DNA of 55,740 nucleotides from the NCBI GenBank assembly GCA_023133295.1, contig JAGLWT010000156.1, forward strand, positions 1 to 55,740, given 5' to 3'. Position numbers and translations under genes: made by a program. Shown here in pieces: positions 8,797 to 16,351 of the stretch (position 1 is its first letter; every line of letters starts with the position of its first letter). This stretch comes from a bacterium. Lineage in GTDB: Bacteria; AUK180. The notes under the pieces were generated by a model. It had not been told where the DNA came from. It did no database searches and was given only the letters and a program-made list of their open reading frames with translations.

Positions 8797-8828
8797 ATCG
8801 CATCATTGCTATATACGAATAATGCGAT
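8797..8828 (-). promoter_or_regulatory. Hairpin and operator-like motif between arsR and mrpF
   Basis: Two 11-nt arms (8797-8807 and 8818-8828) pair fully on the transcribed strand with one U-G pair, around a 10-nt loop. Inside it, minus-strand ATTCGTATATAGCAAT (8820-8805) matches 14 of 16 bases of the plus-strand ATTCGAATATAGCATT at 11168-11183 in the operon promoter. It also nearly fits an ATTC-N8-GAAT pattern that I recall for persulfide-sensing ArsR proteins. A perfect -10 hexamer TATAAT lies directly upstream at 8834-8829, without a good -35. No U-run follows, so it is not a simple terminator. A binding site for the adjacent ArsR is an inference. Confidence 0.5.
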
Positions 8829-8873
8829 ATTATATCCAACATTTATTGATTTACTTCCATTATCTTTCATAAT

Positions 8874-9152
8874 TTATCCCCCTAATTCTTCTTTTTTGAT
8901 TATTTCTATGAGTTCTACAACAGTTTTATTTATTACTTTATAACAGACCCTGGTTGCTTCCCTTACTCCTTTAATGATCTTACCGTTTTTCAGTATTCTA
9001 AGATGTTGCGATATTGTAGATTGAGGAAGCCCCAATTTTTCTTGAATCTCGGTTACATTACACTCATTTTTTATAAGTCCGATCACTATCTGTAAACGCA
9101 CCGGATGTGCCAGTGCTTTAAGTACTTCGCTTATTTCTTCGTATTTGCTCAT
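8874..9152 (-). CDS. ArsR-family winged-helix regulator
   Basis: 92 residues with the ArsR fold: LKALAHPVRLQIVIGL (11-26), recognition helix LPQSTISQHLRILKNGKII (42-60) and wing REATRVCYKV (64-73). Only two cysteines are present, Cys31 in NECNVTEI and Cys70 in the wing. The classical metal motif ELCVCDL is missing, so metal sensing of that kind is unlikely; a thiol/persulfide switch is possible but unproven. No clear Shine-Dalgarno precedes ATG 9152, 19 nt after the disulfide reductase gene. The archaeal sulfur regulator SurR, which controls mbx in Pyrococcus, is also a winged-helix thiol sensor but uses a CxxC motif that is not seen here. Confidence 0.9.
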   Translation of the reverse strand: MSKYEEISEVLKALAHPVRLQIVIGLIKNECNVTEIQEKLGLPQSTISQHLRILKNGKIIKGVREATRVCYKVINKTVVELIEIIKKEELGG

Positions 9153-9171
9153 CTGAATATCACAATTCCAC

Positions 9172-10518
9172 TTACCTTTTCTCTTTTATTTTCATAAGCG
9201 CTATTTGGGCAGCATTTACAATCTGATAAGCTATGGGTGACGCGGTTAACATGGGATGTGTTCCCATTTGAAAAACACAGATCTCATCTGCTCTCATTTT
9301 GTGCTGTATCATAGCACCAATGATATTTATCATCTCACCCACTGCATTTCCTCCATAGATCTGACCACCTATAAGCAAACCGGTATCTTTCTCGAAAACT
9401 AATTTCACTCCTAATTCCTGTGCCTCAGGAATAGAACCAGGATGCTTATCGGGAGAACTTGCTTCTGCTGATATTACATCAATACCGAATTCTCTTGCTT
9501 TTTTTTCCGTCATACCTGCCACTCCAATTGCTAAATTGCCAAAGCAGGTGGAAAATATACTTATCGCACATTCCATTCTCCTTCGCATACTAAAAAGATT
9601 TGCTCCAGCTACCCTGGCTTCAGTAGCAGCTATTGAAGCCAACCCAATAGTGATAGGTGTTCCGCTAAGATAGCACTTTTTCGACGCACAATCACCAGCA
9701 GCAAAGATATTCTTATCGCTTGTCCTCATAAAATCGTCAACACTGATACCCTTTTTCTCGTCAACTTCTAAACCGGTATTTAAGGCAAGTTTACCATTAG
9801 GTTTTACTCCGATACCTAAAATCACTACATCTGCCTTAAGTTTCTGCCCATTCTCCAACTCTACATATTGAACATTTTTCTCACCCAAAATAGATTTTGC
9901 TTTTCTACCAGGTAAAATGTTTACACCACGCTCCAATAATTTTTTCTCTACACGAATACATATTTCTTCATCACAAGCCAAAAGTAAACAATGAGGTAGA
10001 AGTTCTATCAAGGTCACATTTAAATTACCTCGCTTATTACACTCATCAGCAAATTCCAAGCCAATAAAACCGCCGCCAATTATCACAACATCCTTGGCTT
10101 TATCCAAAGAGGCTAGTAATTTTCTTACATACTCAAGCTCTTTATTTACAACAAACACATTGCCTAGATCAACACCGGGCAATGGTGGAACTAATGGGAA
10201 AGAACCTGTTGCCATAATCATCTTATGATAATTAAGATTCTTACCATTGGCCGTAGTAAGGGTTCTGGCACTTTTGTTTATGGAAGTAACTTCATCTATG
10301 AACAAATTGATCTTGTAGTTTTCAAATATCGTATCAGGAATCAAATTCTTTTCGGGGCTTTCAATTGTACCAAAGATATAAGGTATTCCACAAGGGATTA
10401 AGACTCTTTCCTCTTTACGAATAAGCGTAATATCAGCATTTGGATAATATCTTCTTGCTGTTATAGCCGCCGTAATGCCCGCGGGACCGCCACCTATAAT
10501 AACAATCTCTTTTTCCAC
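9172..10518 (-). CDS. CoA-disulfide reductase / NAD(P)H sulfur oxidoreductase-like flavoprotein
   Basis: 448 residues, a pyridine nucleotide-disulfide oxidoreductase. FAD-binding GGGPAG (9-14), single redox Cys43 in IPCGIPY, NAD(P)-binding GGGFIGLE near 148, FAD loop FAAGDC near 269, and the dimerisation domain from about 320. Cys43 matches the catalytic Cys43 of CoA-disulfide reductases and of the CoA-dependent sulfur oxidoreductase NSR. Such enzymes reduce CoA disulfide, CoA persulfide or polysulfide with NAD(P)H. GTG 10518 follows AAGGAGG by 8 nt and the mrpE stop by 13 nt. Placement inside an Mbx-like operon supports sulfur work, since in Pyrococcus NSR and MBX are co-regulated. NADH oxidase is the main alternative. 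Confidence 0.88.
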   Translation of the reverse strand: MEKEIVIIGGGPAGITAAITARRYYPNADITLIRKEERVLIPCGIPYIFGTIESPEKNLIPDTIFENYKINLFIDEVTSINKSARTLTTANGKNLNYHKMIMATGSFPLVPPLPGVDLGNVFVVNKELEYVRKLLASLDKAKDVVIIGGGFIGLEFADECNKRGNLNVTLIELLPHCLLLACDEEICIRVEKKLLERGVNILPGRKAKSILGEKNVQYVELENGQKLKADVVILGIGVKPNGKLALNTGLEVDEKKGISVDDFMRTSDKNIFAAGDCASKKCYLSGTPITIGLASIAATEARVAGANLFSMRRRMECAISIFSTCFGNLAIGVAGMTEKKAREFGIDVISAEASSPDKHPGSIPEAQELGVKLVFEKDTGLLIGGQIYGGNAVGEMINIIGAMIQHKMRADEICVFQMGTHPMLTASPIAYQIVNAAQIALMKIKEKR

Positions 10519-10531
10519 TGTTTATTCCTCC

Positions 10532-11053
10532 TTATTCAAATATTATCCTTAAATATTTTTCAAATTTTTCACCGATAATTTTCGTATCTTCTTCAATATC
10601 GGTAGTTTTTACATTTATCCAGTGAATAAGTAATTGGTCATCACGAATATCAAGAGTAAATGTTCCGGGGGTCAAAGTTATCGAATTTGCCAAAGCCAAT
10701 TTTGCAATATTTGACTTAAGTTTTGTTTTAATTATAACGATACCGGGTTTTATTGGCATTTTAGGATGGATAATTCTGTATGCAACATCAAAATTCGCTT
10801 TTATTATCTCCCATAACAATACAATAAAGTAAGTAAGAAAGAAAAATCCTCTTTTAATACTGAACGGGGGAAATCCAAGCTCATTGAATGTTTTTGATAA
10901 AAATAACGACAAAACTAAACTAACTAAGATCCCGGTAATTACCTCTTGAATGTCGAAACTTGATGTAAAGGCAAACCATACAAATATCAATAGGATGAAT
11001 AAATAAAAGAAGCTCCGTAATTTATTTCCCATGTTGTGTTTCTGTTTAATCAC
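10532..11053 (-). CDS. mrpE: MrpE/MnhE antiporter subunit, first gene of the Mbx-like operon
   Basis: 173 residues from GTG 11053, supported by AAGGAG 6 nt upstream; an ATG seven codons later lacks such support. Two or three N-terminal spans are followed by the MrpE soluble part with NSITLTPGTFTLDI near residue 125 and the HWINVKT strand. It corresponds to MbhA/MbxA. It is the promoter-proximal gene. The stretch is visibly AT-richer than the hydrogenase operon upstream, as is all of 1-11,050, which could reflect a separate origin. The paralogue is at 13054-13539. Confidence 0.92.
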   Translation of the reverse strand: MIKQKHNMGNKLRSFFYLFILLIFVWFAFTSSFDIQEVITGILVSLVLSLFLSKTFNELGFPPFSIKRGFFFLTYFIVLLWEIIKANFDVAYRIIHPKMPIKPGIVIIKTKLKSNIAKLALANSITLTPGTFTLDIRDDQLLIHWINVKTTDIEEDTKIIGEKFEKYLRIIFE

Positions 11054-11167
11054 TATAATCTCCTTTCCGATATTTCCAAGTAAATTTTGTTTTTAAATGA
11101 CTTAATGTCTATTTCTAGAAAAGCACAATAATTCTTGATTTTTTTTTGCCTTGTAACACTTTTCACA

Positions 11168-11183
11168 ATTCGAATATAGCATT
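11168..11183 (+). promoter_or_regulatory. Operator-like motif overlapping the Mbx-like operon -10 box
   Basis: ATTCGAATATAGCATT on the plus strand covers the -10 hexamer at 11173-11178 and contains the 8-bp palindrome ATTCGAAT. It shares 14 of 16 bases with a motif in the arsR-mrpF gap. A repressor bound here would block the promoter, so autoregulation by the ArsR encoded in the operon is a simple model. This is inference from two sites only. Confidence 0.45.
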
Positions 11184-11201
11184 TTTTTTTATGCAAGTCA
11201 A
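11173..11201 (-). promoter_or_regulatory. Sigma-70-type promoter of the Mbx-like operon
   Basis: On the minus strand a -35 TTGACT (11201-11196) and -10 TATATT (11178-11173) are separated by exactly 17 nt. The spacer includes a run of nine A and a GCAT/ATGC inverted repeat. Transcription would start near 11166, giving a leader of about 110 nt before the mrpE GTG. The gap 11054-11419 contains nothing else I recognise; short open frames in it look spurious. Confidence 0.7.
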
Positions 11202-11419
11202 TACCATGACGGAGGGTTACTGTATTCATAAAGATTTTGAATTGGAAAAAATACTTACAGAAAGAGTACGCAACATCCATAGGAAATCATTAGAGAACCT
11301 AAAAGAAAGATACAGCATTTGGTCCAATTTAATAATTATGAAATTTTAAGAAAGGGTTGCAAGCAGAAAGGCCAGATCTTGCTTATCAGACTGCATAGAA
11401 TGATCTCAGAAGTCGCGAT

Positions 11420-11887
11420 CTATCCGATATTTCGTAATAATTCCAGGATCTGATCCCCTGCTTCGCGTATACTTTCGCCCATTTCAGAGCCAAGTGCGAT
11501 ATTCTCCGGCTGTATGCCCAGAAGGATCAATTCCTTCTCTGAATCGAGAAAAAATTGCTTGATCTTTCCTAAACTCAGCGTATGTGTTGAAAAGCCCTGC
11601 TCTTTCAGATCCTCGAGCGGTATAATAGCCGCGTCTCCGGGGTTTCCCTTGAAATCCACAGCATCGATCAATAATATGATTTTCTCTTTCCTGCCTAAGA
11701 TCTTAAAGATATAGTTCTCAATGGCCATGCCGGCATCAATGAATTTATCGGGGAATCTTTCTAGTCCTTTTCTGGCTATATATATGCCGATGGCATCGTC
11801 ACCGCGCAACTCATTTCCTATGCCTACCGCGAGAATATCTTCACTGGAATACTTTTGAAGTTCTTTCGCAACCTCAGAGGGAATCAT
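11420..11887 (-). CDS. [NiFe]-hydrogenase maturation protease (HycI/HyaD family)
   Basis: 155 residues. Family motifs are GIGNELRGDDAIG (22-34), DAGMAIENY (51-59), DAVDFKG near 75, and STHTLSL near 99. The conserved Asp/Glu and His that bind the Ni used to check the precursor are present (DD, DAG, H). Such proteases remove the C-terminal tail of a hydrogenase large subunit after Ni insertion. It is the last gene of the hydrogenase operon and overlaps the ferredoxin subunit by 14 nt. Its expected substrate is the 561-residue large subunit at 18087-19772, which has such a tail; the NuoD-like protein at 538-1635 does not. Confidence 0.93.
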   Translation of the reverse strand: MIPSEVAKELQKYSSEDILAVGIGNELRGDDAIGIYIARKGLERFPDKFIDAGMAIENYIFKILGRKEKIILLIDAVDFKGNPGDAAIIPLEDLKEQGFSTHTLSLGKIKQFFLDSEKELILLGIQPENIALGSEMGESIREAGDQILELLRNIG

Positions 11888-12470
11888 ACAGTGATATACG
11901 GTGGCGGCACTTAGGACAGAGCACTACGAACATATCATCTCTTTTGTCAAAAGTAATGCTTCTGCTCGCATCATCGACTATGCCCAATTTCTTCAATTTC
12001 TCATTAAGCAGGCCAAGATTCGCCGGCTGTTTTTCACCGAGTGAGTCAAGCATCCATAAAATATGATCGCGGGTAGACAGTATCTCTCCACACTCCTCAC
12101 AAACAACAAGGTCAAATTCCTTCACTGTGTGAAGATCATCCCTTGAAAATACCGCGAGTTCAAATTCCGGCACCATCTTGACGCCATCCTTTGTTGTGCA
12201 TACCCTTTCACATTCACCGCACATGATACAATGATCTAAATGCCATATGACCTGCCTCTTTTTACCTTCCGCGTCATTTATTTCTTCGATCGCCTCAGAA
12301 GGACACCAATTTACGCAGCCGCCGCAGCCGATACAGCTGTCCTGCGGTTCTGGCTTCCCTTTGAAGCGGGGATGTATCGTAGCGGGCTTAAACGGGTATC
12401 TCGTTGTTGCGGGACGGCTGAAAAGGGACTTAACAGCTTCTCTCAACTCTCTTAGTTTTGGCAGCCACAT
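11874..12470 (-). CDS. Hydrogenase ferredoxin subunit (MbhN/HycF-like) with C-terminal Cys-pair domain
   Basis: 198 residues from ATG 12470, chosen over a start 39 nt upstream because it sits 1 nt after the mrpG stop with AAGGAG at 12481-12486. Two [4Fe-4S] motifs, CIGCGGCVNWCP and CIMCGECERVC, fill the first half. The second half has CEEC and CPKC pairs about 60 residues apart, typical of a zinc ribbon or rubredoxin-like fold, which the paralogue at 1-528 does not show in its visible part. It links the ferredoxin-type electron input to the NuoB-like subunit. The function of the C-terminal pair is unknown to me. Confidence 0.9.
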   Translation of the reverse strand: MWLPKLRELREAVKSLFSRPATTRYPFKPATIHPRFKGKPEPQDSCIGCGGCVNWCPSEAIEEINDAEGKKRQVIWHLDHCIMCGECERVCTTKDGVKMVPEFELAVFSRDDLHTVKEFDLVVCEECGEILSTRDHILWMLDSLGEKQPANLGLLNEKLKKLGIVDDASRSITFDKRDDMFVVLCPKCRHRISLYDSL

Positions 12471-12471
12471 A

Positions 12472-12801
12472 CTATTTACTCTCCTTATCCTTGTACTTGT
12501 CGCAAACACTTTTCTTCCAGAGCTTCACTCCGGATTTGTGTGCTCCGCGCGCAAGCGCGTGTGCGCCTGTCGGCGAGGTTACAAGGATAAATACCATACA
12601 TATCAGCGCCTTGACACCAAGCGGGTTGAACCCTACTATGACGACAACGCCGATTAAAACAAAGCAGATCCCCAGGGTAACGCACTTTGTCGCTGCCTGG
12701 AGACGGCAATAAACATCAGGCATACGCAGTAGGCCGATACAGCCGAAAAGATTGAAGAGAACTCCAATTCCGATTATTATGTATCCTATTATATTATTCA
12801 T
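12472..12801 (-). CDS. mrpG: MrpG/MnhG subunit (hydrogenase-linked copy)
   Basis: 109 residues from ATG 12801, preceded by GGAGGGG at about 10 nt; the in-frame codon just upstream is TTG. Three spans and GLLRMPDVYCRLQAATKCVT near residue 25 mark MrpG. It overlaps the end of mrpF by 8 nt. Compared with the copy at 8176-8493 the sequence is alignable throughout, but gene order differs: here mrpE-F-G follows mrpD and precedes the ferredoxin gene. Confidence 0.93.
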   Translation of the reverse strand: MNNIIGYIIIGIGVLFNLFGCIGLLRMPDVYCRLQAATKCVTLGICFVLIGVVVIVGFNPLGVKALICMVFILVTSPTGAHALARGAHKSGVKLWKKSVCDKYKDKESK

Positions 12802-13057
12802 CAAAACTCTTCCCCTCCAGATGTTTCGCCAGAGCGATAGTGCCCAAAAAGGAGATCAGGGCCCACGCAATGGCGATATTCATATAAAAGTCCTTCCCTG
12901 TTTCAACGGCGATCAAGGCGGTGAATCCCACCACGACTATACCGAGAATATCGATAGCGACAACCCTGTCAGGAACAGTCGGGCCTCTCGCTATACGATA
13001 AAGGCAAAGAAAGCAGCATATCAGCAACACTACAAATAATAGCATTTCGACGATCAT
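12794..13057 (-). CDS. mrpF: MrpF/MnhF subunit (hydrogenase-linked copy)
   Basis: 87 residues, three membrane spans, motif RGPTVPDRVVAIDILGIV near residue 24. It overlaps mrpE by 4 nt and mrpG by a few bases, as expected of a tightly coupled operon. Role: small structural subunit of the Mrp-type Na+/H+ antiporter module of the hydrogenase. Confidence 0.93.
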   Translation of the reverse strand: MIVEMLLFVVLLICCFLCLYRIARGPTVPDRVVAIDILGIVVVGFTALIAVETGKDFYMNIAIAWALISFLGTIALAKHLEGKSFDE

Positions 13058-13539
13058 CCAAACACCTTCATTAAATACTTCTCAAATTTTTCAACAATCC
13101 CTTTGCTTGCAAGATCTACATCATCTGACTTCACATTCAACCAGTGTATATAGATATATTCCCCTTCGATATCCACCGAGAGTGTTCCCGGGGTCAGGGT
13201 TATCGAATTACAGAGAACTGACCTCCCAGACCGTGATTTCAATTTCGTCTTCACCTTCACAATGCCGGGGTTTATCGGAAGATCGGGATGCAGGACACGG
13301 TACATGACGTCAAGATTTGCCAGTATCAAATAATATGTGAATACCGGAATATAGACAAGGAACCAGAACAAGCGGTCTATATGCCATAGCCGTTTGTAGT
13401 TCTCAACAAATTCCTTTCCGAAGAGCAGCGCTACTATCAAAGCAACAAAAAAACCAAGAATCAATGTCTGCAGATCAAGAGGCAGCACCAAAAGGATCCA
13501 GATAATATACGAAATGAAAAAGAGTGTAAACCTTTTCAT
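13054..13539 (-). CDS. mrpE: MrpE/MnhE subunit (hydrogenase-linked copy)
   Basis: 161 residues. N-terminal hydrophobic spans are followed by the MrpE domain with NSITLTPGTLSVDI near residue 115 and IHWLNVKS. It overlaps the stop of the mrpD-like gene by 4 nt. Same family as the gene at 10532-11053, but slightly shorter at the N-terminus. In Mrp antiporters MrpE is required for assembly and sits at the edge of the complex. Confidence 0.93.
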   Translation of the reverse strand: MKRFTLFFISYIIWILLVLPLDLQTLILGFFVALIVALLFGKEFVENYKRLWHIDRLFWFLVYIPVFTYYLILANLDVMYRVLHPDLPINPGIVKVKTKLKSRSGRSVLCNSITLTPGTLSVDIEGEYIYIHWLNVKSDDVDLASKGIVEKFEKYLMKVFG

Positions 13540-15011
13540 TTTATCACCAGTGCCTTATATGTATCGGCATTTAAAATCACTTCAACGGCAGGGGTCAATA
13601 CCGCATCTCGTAATTGAGGGATCAGCAGGAAAGAGGTGACTAAACATAAGATCGCCAGGATTATCATACTGACAGACATGAAAAATGGTGATTCCTTGAT
13701 ACTCTTATAACTCTCCTTCAATGCCCCGAAAAACGCATATCTTTGCATCTTCATGTAATAGGCAAGGGTAAAAATGCTTCCAGCGATCGCCCAGAACGCA
13801 AAGATCGGATGCCCCGACTGAATACATGCGATAATTATCAGAAGTTTTGAGAAAAAACCGTTGAAAGGAGGCATTCCCGATATACTGAGCGAGGCGATCA
13901 GAGATGTTCCTCCGGTTATCGGCATTACTTTGTTCAGCCCACCCATTTCATCAAGATTTCTGGTGCCAAGCCTGTGATAGACCGAACCTGAATTCATAAA
14001 GAGCAGGGATTTAAAGACCGAATGGTTCACCAAATGGAACAAAGCTGCAAGAATGCCGAGTTTCGTTCCCAAGCCGATACCGAGGATAATGTATCCGATC
14101 TGGGATATTGAACTATAAGCGAGCAGCCTTTTCATATCCATCTGTCCAAGAGCCAGTAACCCTCCCACCATAATGGAGATTAGCCCCATGTAAGCGAGCA
14201 TATTTCCCCCGTTGAATCCGAAAATATTGTACATCACACGGATCATCGCATATAGTCCAAGCGTTTTGATCACGACGCCGCTGAGCATTGCGGATATCGG
14301 TGCAGGGGCAGCCGGATGGGCATCCGGTAGCCAGGCATGGAACGGTATGATCGCCGCCTTTACCGAAAATGCGGCAATAAATAGAAAGAGCGTGAACCTC
14401 AAGAGAATATTGAATTCCGAATTTGCGATCGCTTTACTGATATAAGCCATGTTCAATACACCGAACTGTGAATATAAAAGGGCTATCGCAAGAAGTATGA
14501 AAGTGGACGCGATCCCGCCCATGACCATGTACTTGAACGATGCTTCCAGCTCGTCAGCCTCCGTTCCGAAACCGACCAGAGCATATGACGCTATTGACGC
14601 GATCTCAATAAAAACGAAGAGGTTGAAAAAGTCTCCGGATAAAAGCACTCCGTTCATTCCCGCAAGCATCAGCAGAAAGAGCGCGTAATAATAATTATTG
14701 GCGGTGTAACGCCTCATATAATTAATCGAGAACAATGTAGCTGTAAAAGCTATCAGGTTCACTATGGACATCATCAATGCGCTGAGGCCGTCAAGAACCA
14801 GATTTATTCCCAGTGGAGGAACCCATTTTCCGATCACATACATTCCCGATTTATTAAACATGAATATCGTCATAATAAAAAGTGCCAATGTGATCATATT
14901 CGCAAGTATCTCGCTGATGACGCGAACCTTATTCTTGGTCAGTACATTTAAGAATACGATCAGAAATGCACCGGCAAGCGGTATTAATACAAAATACGGT
15001 AGAGTATTCAT
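13536..15011 (-). CDS. MrpD/NuoN-like antiporter subunit (MbhH-like)
   Basis: 491 residues with about 14 spans. The charged residues of an active antiporter-like subunit are all present: Glu in FVFIEIASIASYA (TM5), Lys in FSVKAAIIPFHAWLPDAH (TM7), Lys in SGVVIKTLGLYA (TM8) and His/Lys around HSVFKSLLFM. MbhH is the subunit that touches the hydrogenase module in the archaeal Mbh structure. It overlaps mrpC by 4 nt. The contrast with the TM7 Lys-to-Glu change in its paralogue at 5433-6917 is noted separately. Confidence 0.92.
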   Translation of the reverse strand: MNTLPYFVLIPLAGAFLIVFLNVLTKNKVRVISEILANMITLALFIMTIFMFNKSGMYVIGKWVPPLGINLVLDGLSALMMSIVNLIAFTATLFSINYMRRYTANNYYYALFLLMLAGMNGVLLSGDFFNLFVFIEIASIASYALVGFGTEADELEASFKYMVMGGIASTFILLAIALLYSQFGVLNMAYISKAIANSEFNILLRFTLFLFIAAFSVKAAIIPFHAWLPDAHPAAPAPISAMLSGVVIKTLGLYAMIRVMYNIFGFNGGNMLAYMGLISIMVGGLLALGQMDMKRLLAYSSISQIGYIILGIGLGTKLGILAALFHLVNHSVFKSLLFMNSGSVYHRLGTRNLDEMGGLNKVMPITGGTSLIASLSISGMPPFNGFFSKLLIIIACIQSGHPIFAFWAIAGSIFTLAYYMKMQRYAFFGALKESYKSIKESPFFMSVSMIILAILCLVTSFLLIPQLRDAVLTPAVEVILNADTYKALVIK

Positions 15012-15355
15012 CCCTTCAACCTTTTTATTTCCGTTATATCAAAGGTGCCGAACCTCTCATAGATCCTGATAGCTACCGCTACCATCAAAGCCGTCACAGC
15101 AAGGCCTATTACAATGGATGTCAGCACAAGCGCTTGAGGAAGCGGGTCCACACTTCTGGCAAGAAACTCATCTAATCGCATCGACTTGGTCATTATCGGA
15201 GCGATCCCATTGTTCTTATAACCGAGAAGGATCAAGAACAAATTGACCGCATTCTCCATAATAATGAACCCGAGCACGATCTTTATAAGGTTCTTTTTGC
15301 AGAAGATCCCGTACAATCCAATAAAAAACAATATTAAGCAGAGAATATAAATCAT
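15008..15355 (-). CDS. mrpC: MrpC/MnhC subunit (hydrogenase-linked copy)
   Basis: 115 residues, three spans, NuoK-like. The Glu of IIMENAVNLFLILLGY and the DPLPQALVLTSIVIG loop are both present. Four-nt overlaps join it to mrpB before and the mrpD-like gene after. Corresponds to MbhG. Confidence 0.93.
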   Translation of the reverse strand: MIYILCLILFFIGLYGIFCKKNLIKIVLGFIIMENAVNLFLILLGYKNNGIAPIMTKSMRLDEFLARSVDPLPQALVLTSIVIGLAVTALMVAVAIRIYERFGTFDITEIKRLKG

Positions 15356-15834
15356 TTGTCTTTCTCCGTTTTTGATATGTCCTCATCAAGGATGACTTTA
15401 TGAGTAGACAGGACATAGAAGACAAGGAACAATCCAGCCATCACCTTGAGTGCTATCGCGACATTAGATATTGGAATCGTTCCGCCGCTTAGAAATGTAA
15501 AGGGTGTGCCGCCAAATTTCTGATGAAGGAAATTCGCAAAGAACCCACCACCGTAATAGATACCCAGCCATGCTACCCCGATAAAGAGCAAAGCACCAAA
15601 GGACTCTACCAAAGTGCTTCTCGTCCATGGAAAGAGTAGATCCACCCTCTCTTTTCCGAAAGAAAGCATGATGAGGATAAAGCTTGCTGCCATTATCACG
15701 CCTCCAGCAAATCCGCCGCCGGGAGTCAGATGCCCGAAAAGAACGATATAACATCCGAATAGAAAGATAAACCCTTCGATCCAACAGCAAACTGATTTAA
15801 CTATTTCACTTAATCCGCTTTTGTTATTAGTCAT
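15352..15834 (-). CDS. mrpB: MrpB/MnhB subunit (hydrogenase-linked copy)
   Basis: 160 residues with four spans and the MrpB motif LFGHLTPGGGFAGGVIMAAS near residue 27. It is a stand-alone gene here, whereas in the neighbouring complex the same domain is fused to an MbhE-like domain. It overlaps the upstream mbhDE fusion by 8 nt. Corresponds to MbhF. Confidence 0.92.
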   Translation of the reverse strand: MTNNKSGLSEIVKSVCCWIEGFIFLFGCYIVLFGHLTPGGGFAGGVIMAASFILIMLSFGKERVDLLFPWTRSTLVESFGALLFIGVAWLGIYYGGGFFANFLHQKFGGTPFTFLSGGTIPISNVAIALKVMAGLFLVFYVLSTHKVILDEDISKTEKDK

Positions 15835-16351
15835 TTTTAGCTTTCCTCCTCAGAAGAACCACAGCTCCAAGAATGGCCGTGAACAGAACGGTAGCTTCTC
15901 CCAGTGTGTCGTATGCCCTGTAGTCAAGGATCACACTGGTTACAATATTGGCAGACCCGGTTTCCTTCAATCCGTTTGCCAGATAATGGGGCGCTACTTC
16001 GCTCAAATAATTGCCGAACTCAGGCAGAAGATCCATTGCCTTAGAAGCGAACATAAAGAGCAGAAGAAGGAGCACCATACATATGGCAAAGGGAAAGAAT
16101 TGCCGGATATTTTTCACCAGATGAACATCCACGGCTATTGTCGCTCTGATCAATATCACAAGCGTCAGAATTTCAATGATAACCTGAATGATCGCAATAT
16201 CCGGTGCCCTCAATAAAAGGAAAACAACGGACAGCATGAATCCTACCGCGCCAATCGAAACAACTGAAGACAAAAGATTTTTCGCTTCAAGTGCGACTAA
16301 TGCGGCAAGCAACATAAAAATAATCAAAATATAAATTATTACATGAACCAT
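15827..16351 (-). CDS. MbhD-MbhE fusion (MrpA C-terminal region)
   Basis: 174 residues. The first 85 carry the MbhD motif LLRAPDIAIIQVIIEILTL with three spans; the remainder carries the MbhE-type YLANGLKETGSANIVTSVIL and YRAYDTLGEATVLF. Together they equal the C-terminal part of MrpA. The fusion point differs from the paralogous complex, where D is separate and E is joined to MrpB. The MbhD acidic residue is preserved (Glu in IIEIL). It overlaps the nuoL-like gene by 13 nt. Confidence 0.9.
   Translation of the reverse strand: MVHVIIYILIIFMLLAALVALEAKNLLSSVVSIGAVGFMLSVVFLLLRAPDIAIIQVIIEILTLVILIRATIAVDVHLVKNIRQFFPFAICMVLLLLLFMFASKAMDLLPEFGNYLSEVAPHYLANGLKETGSANIVTSVILDYRAYDTLGEATVLFTAILGAVVLLRRKAKND

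Noticed and set aside
11053..11349. Short open frames on both strands in the gap between the two operons
   Set aside because: They overlap the mapped promoter and operator region, have no Shine-Dalgarno and no recognisable protein features.
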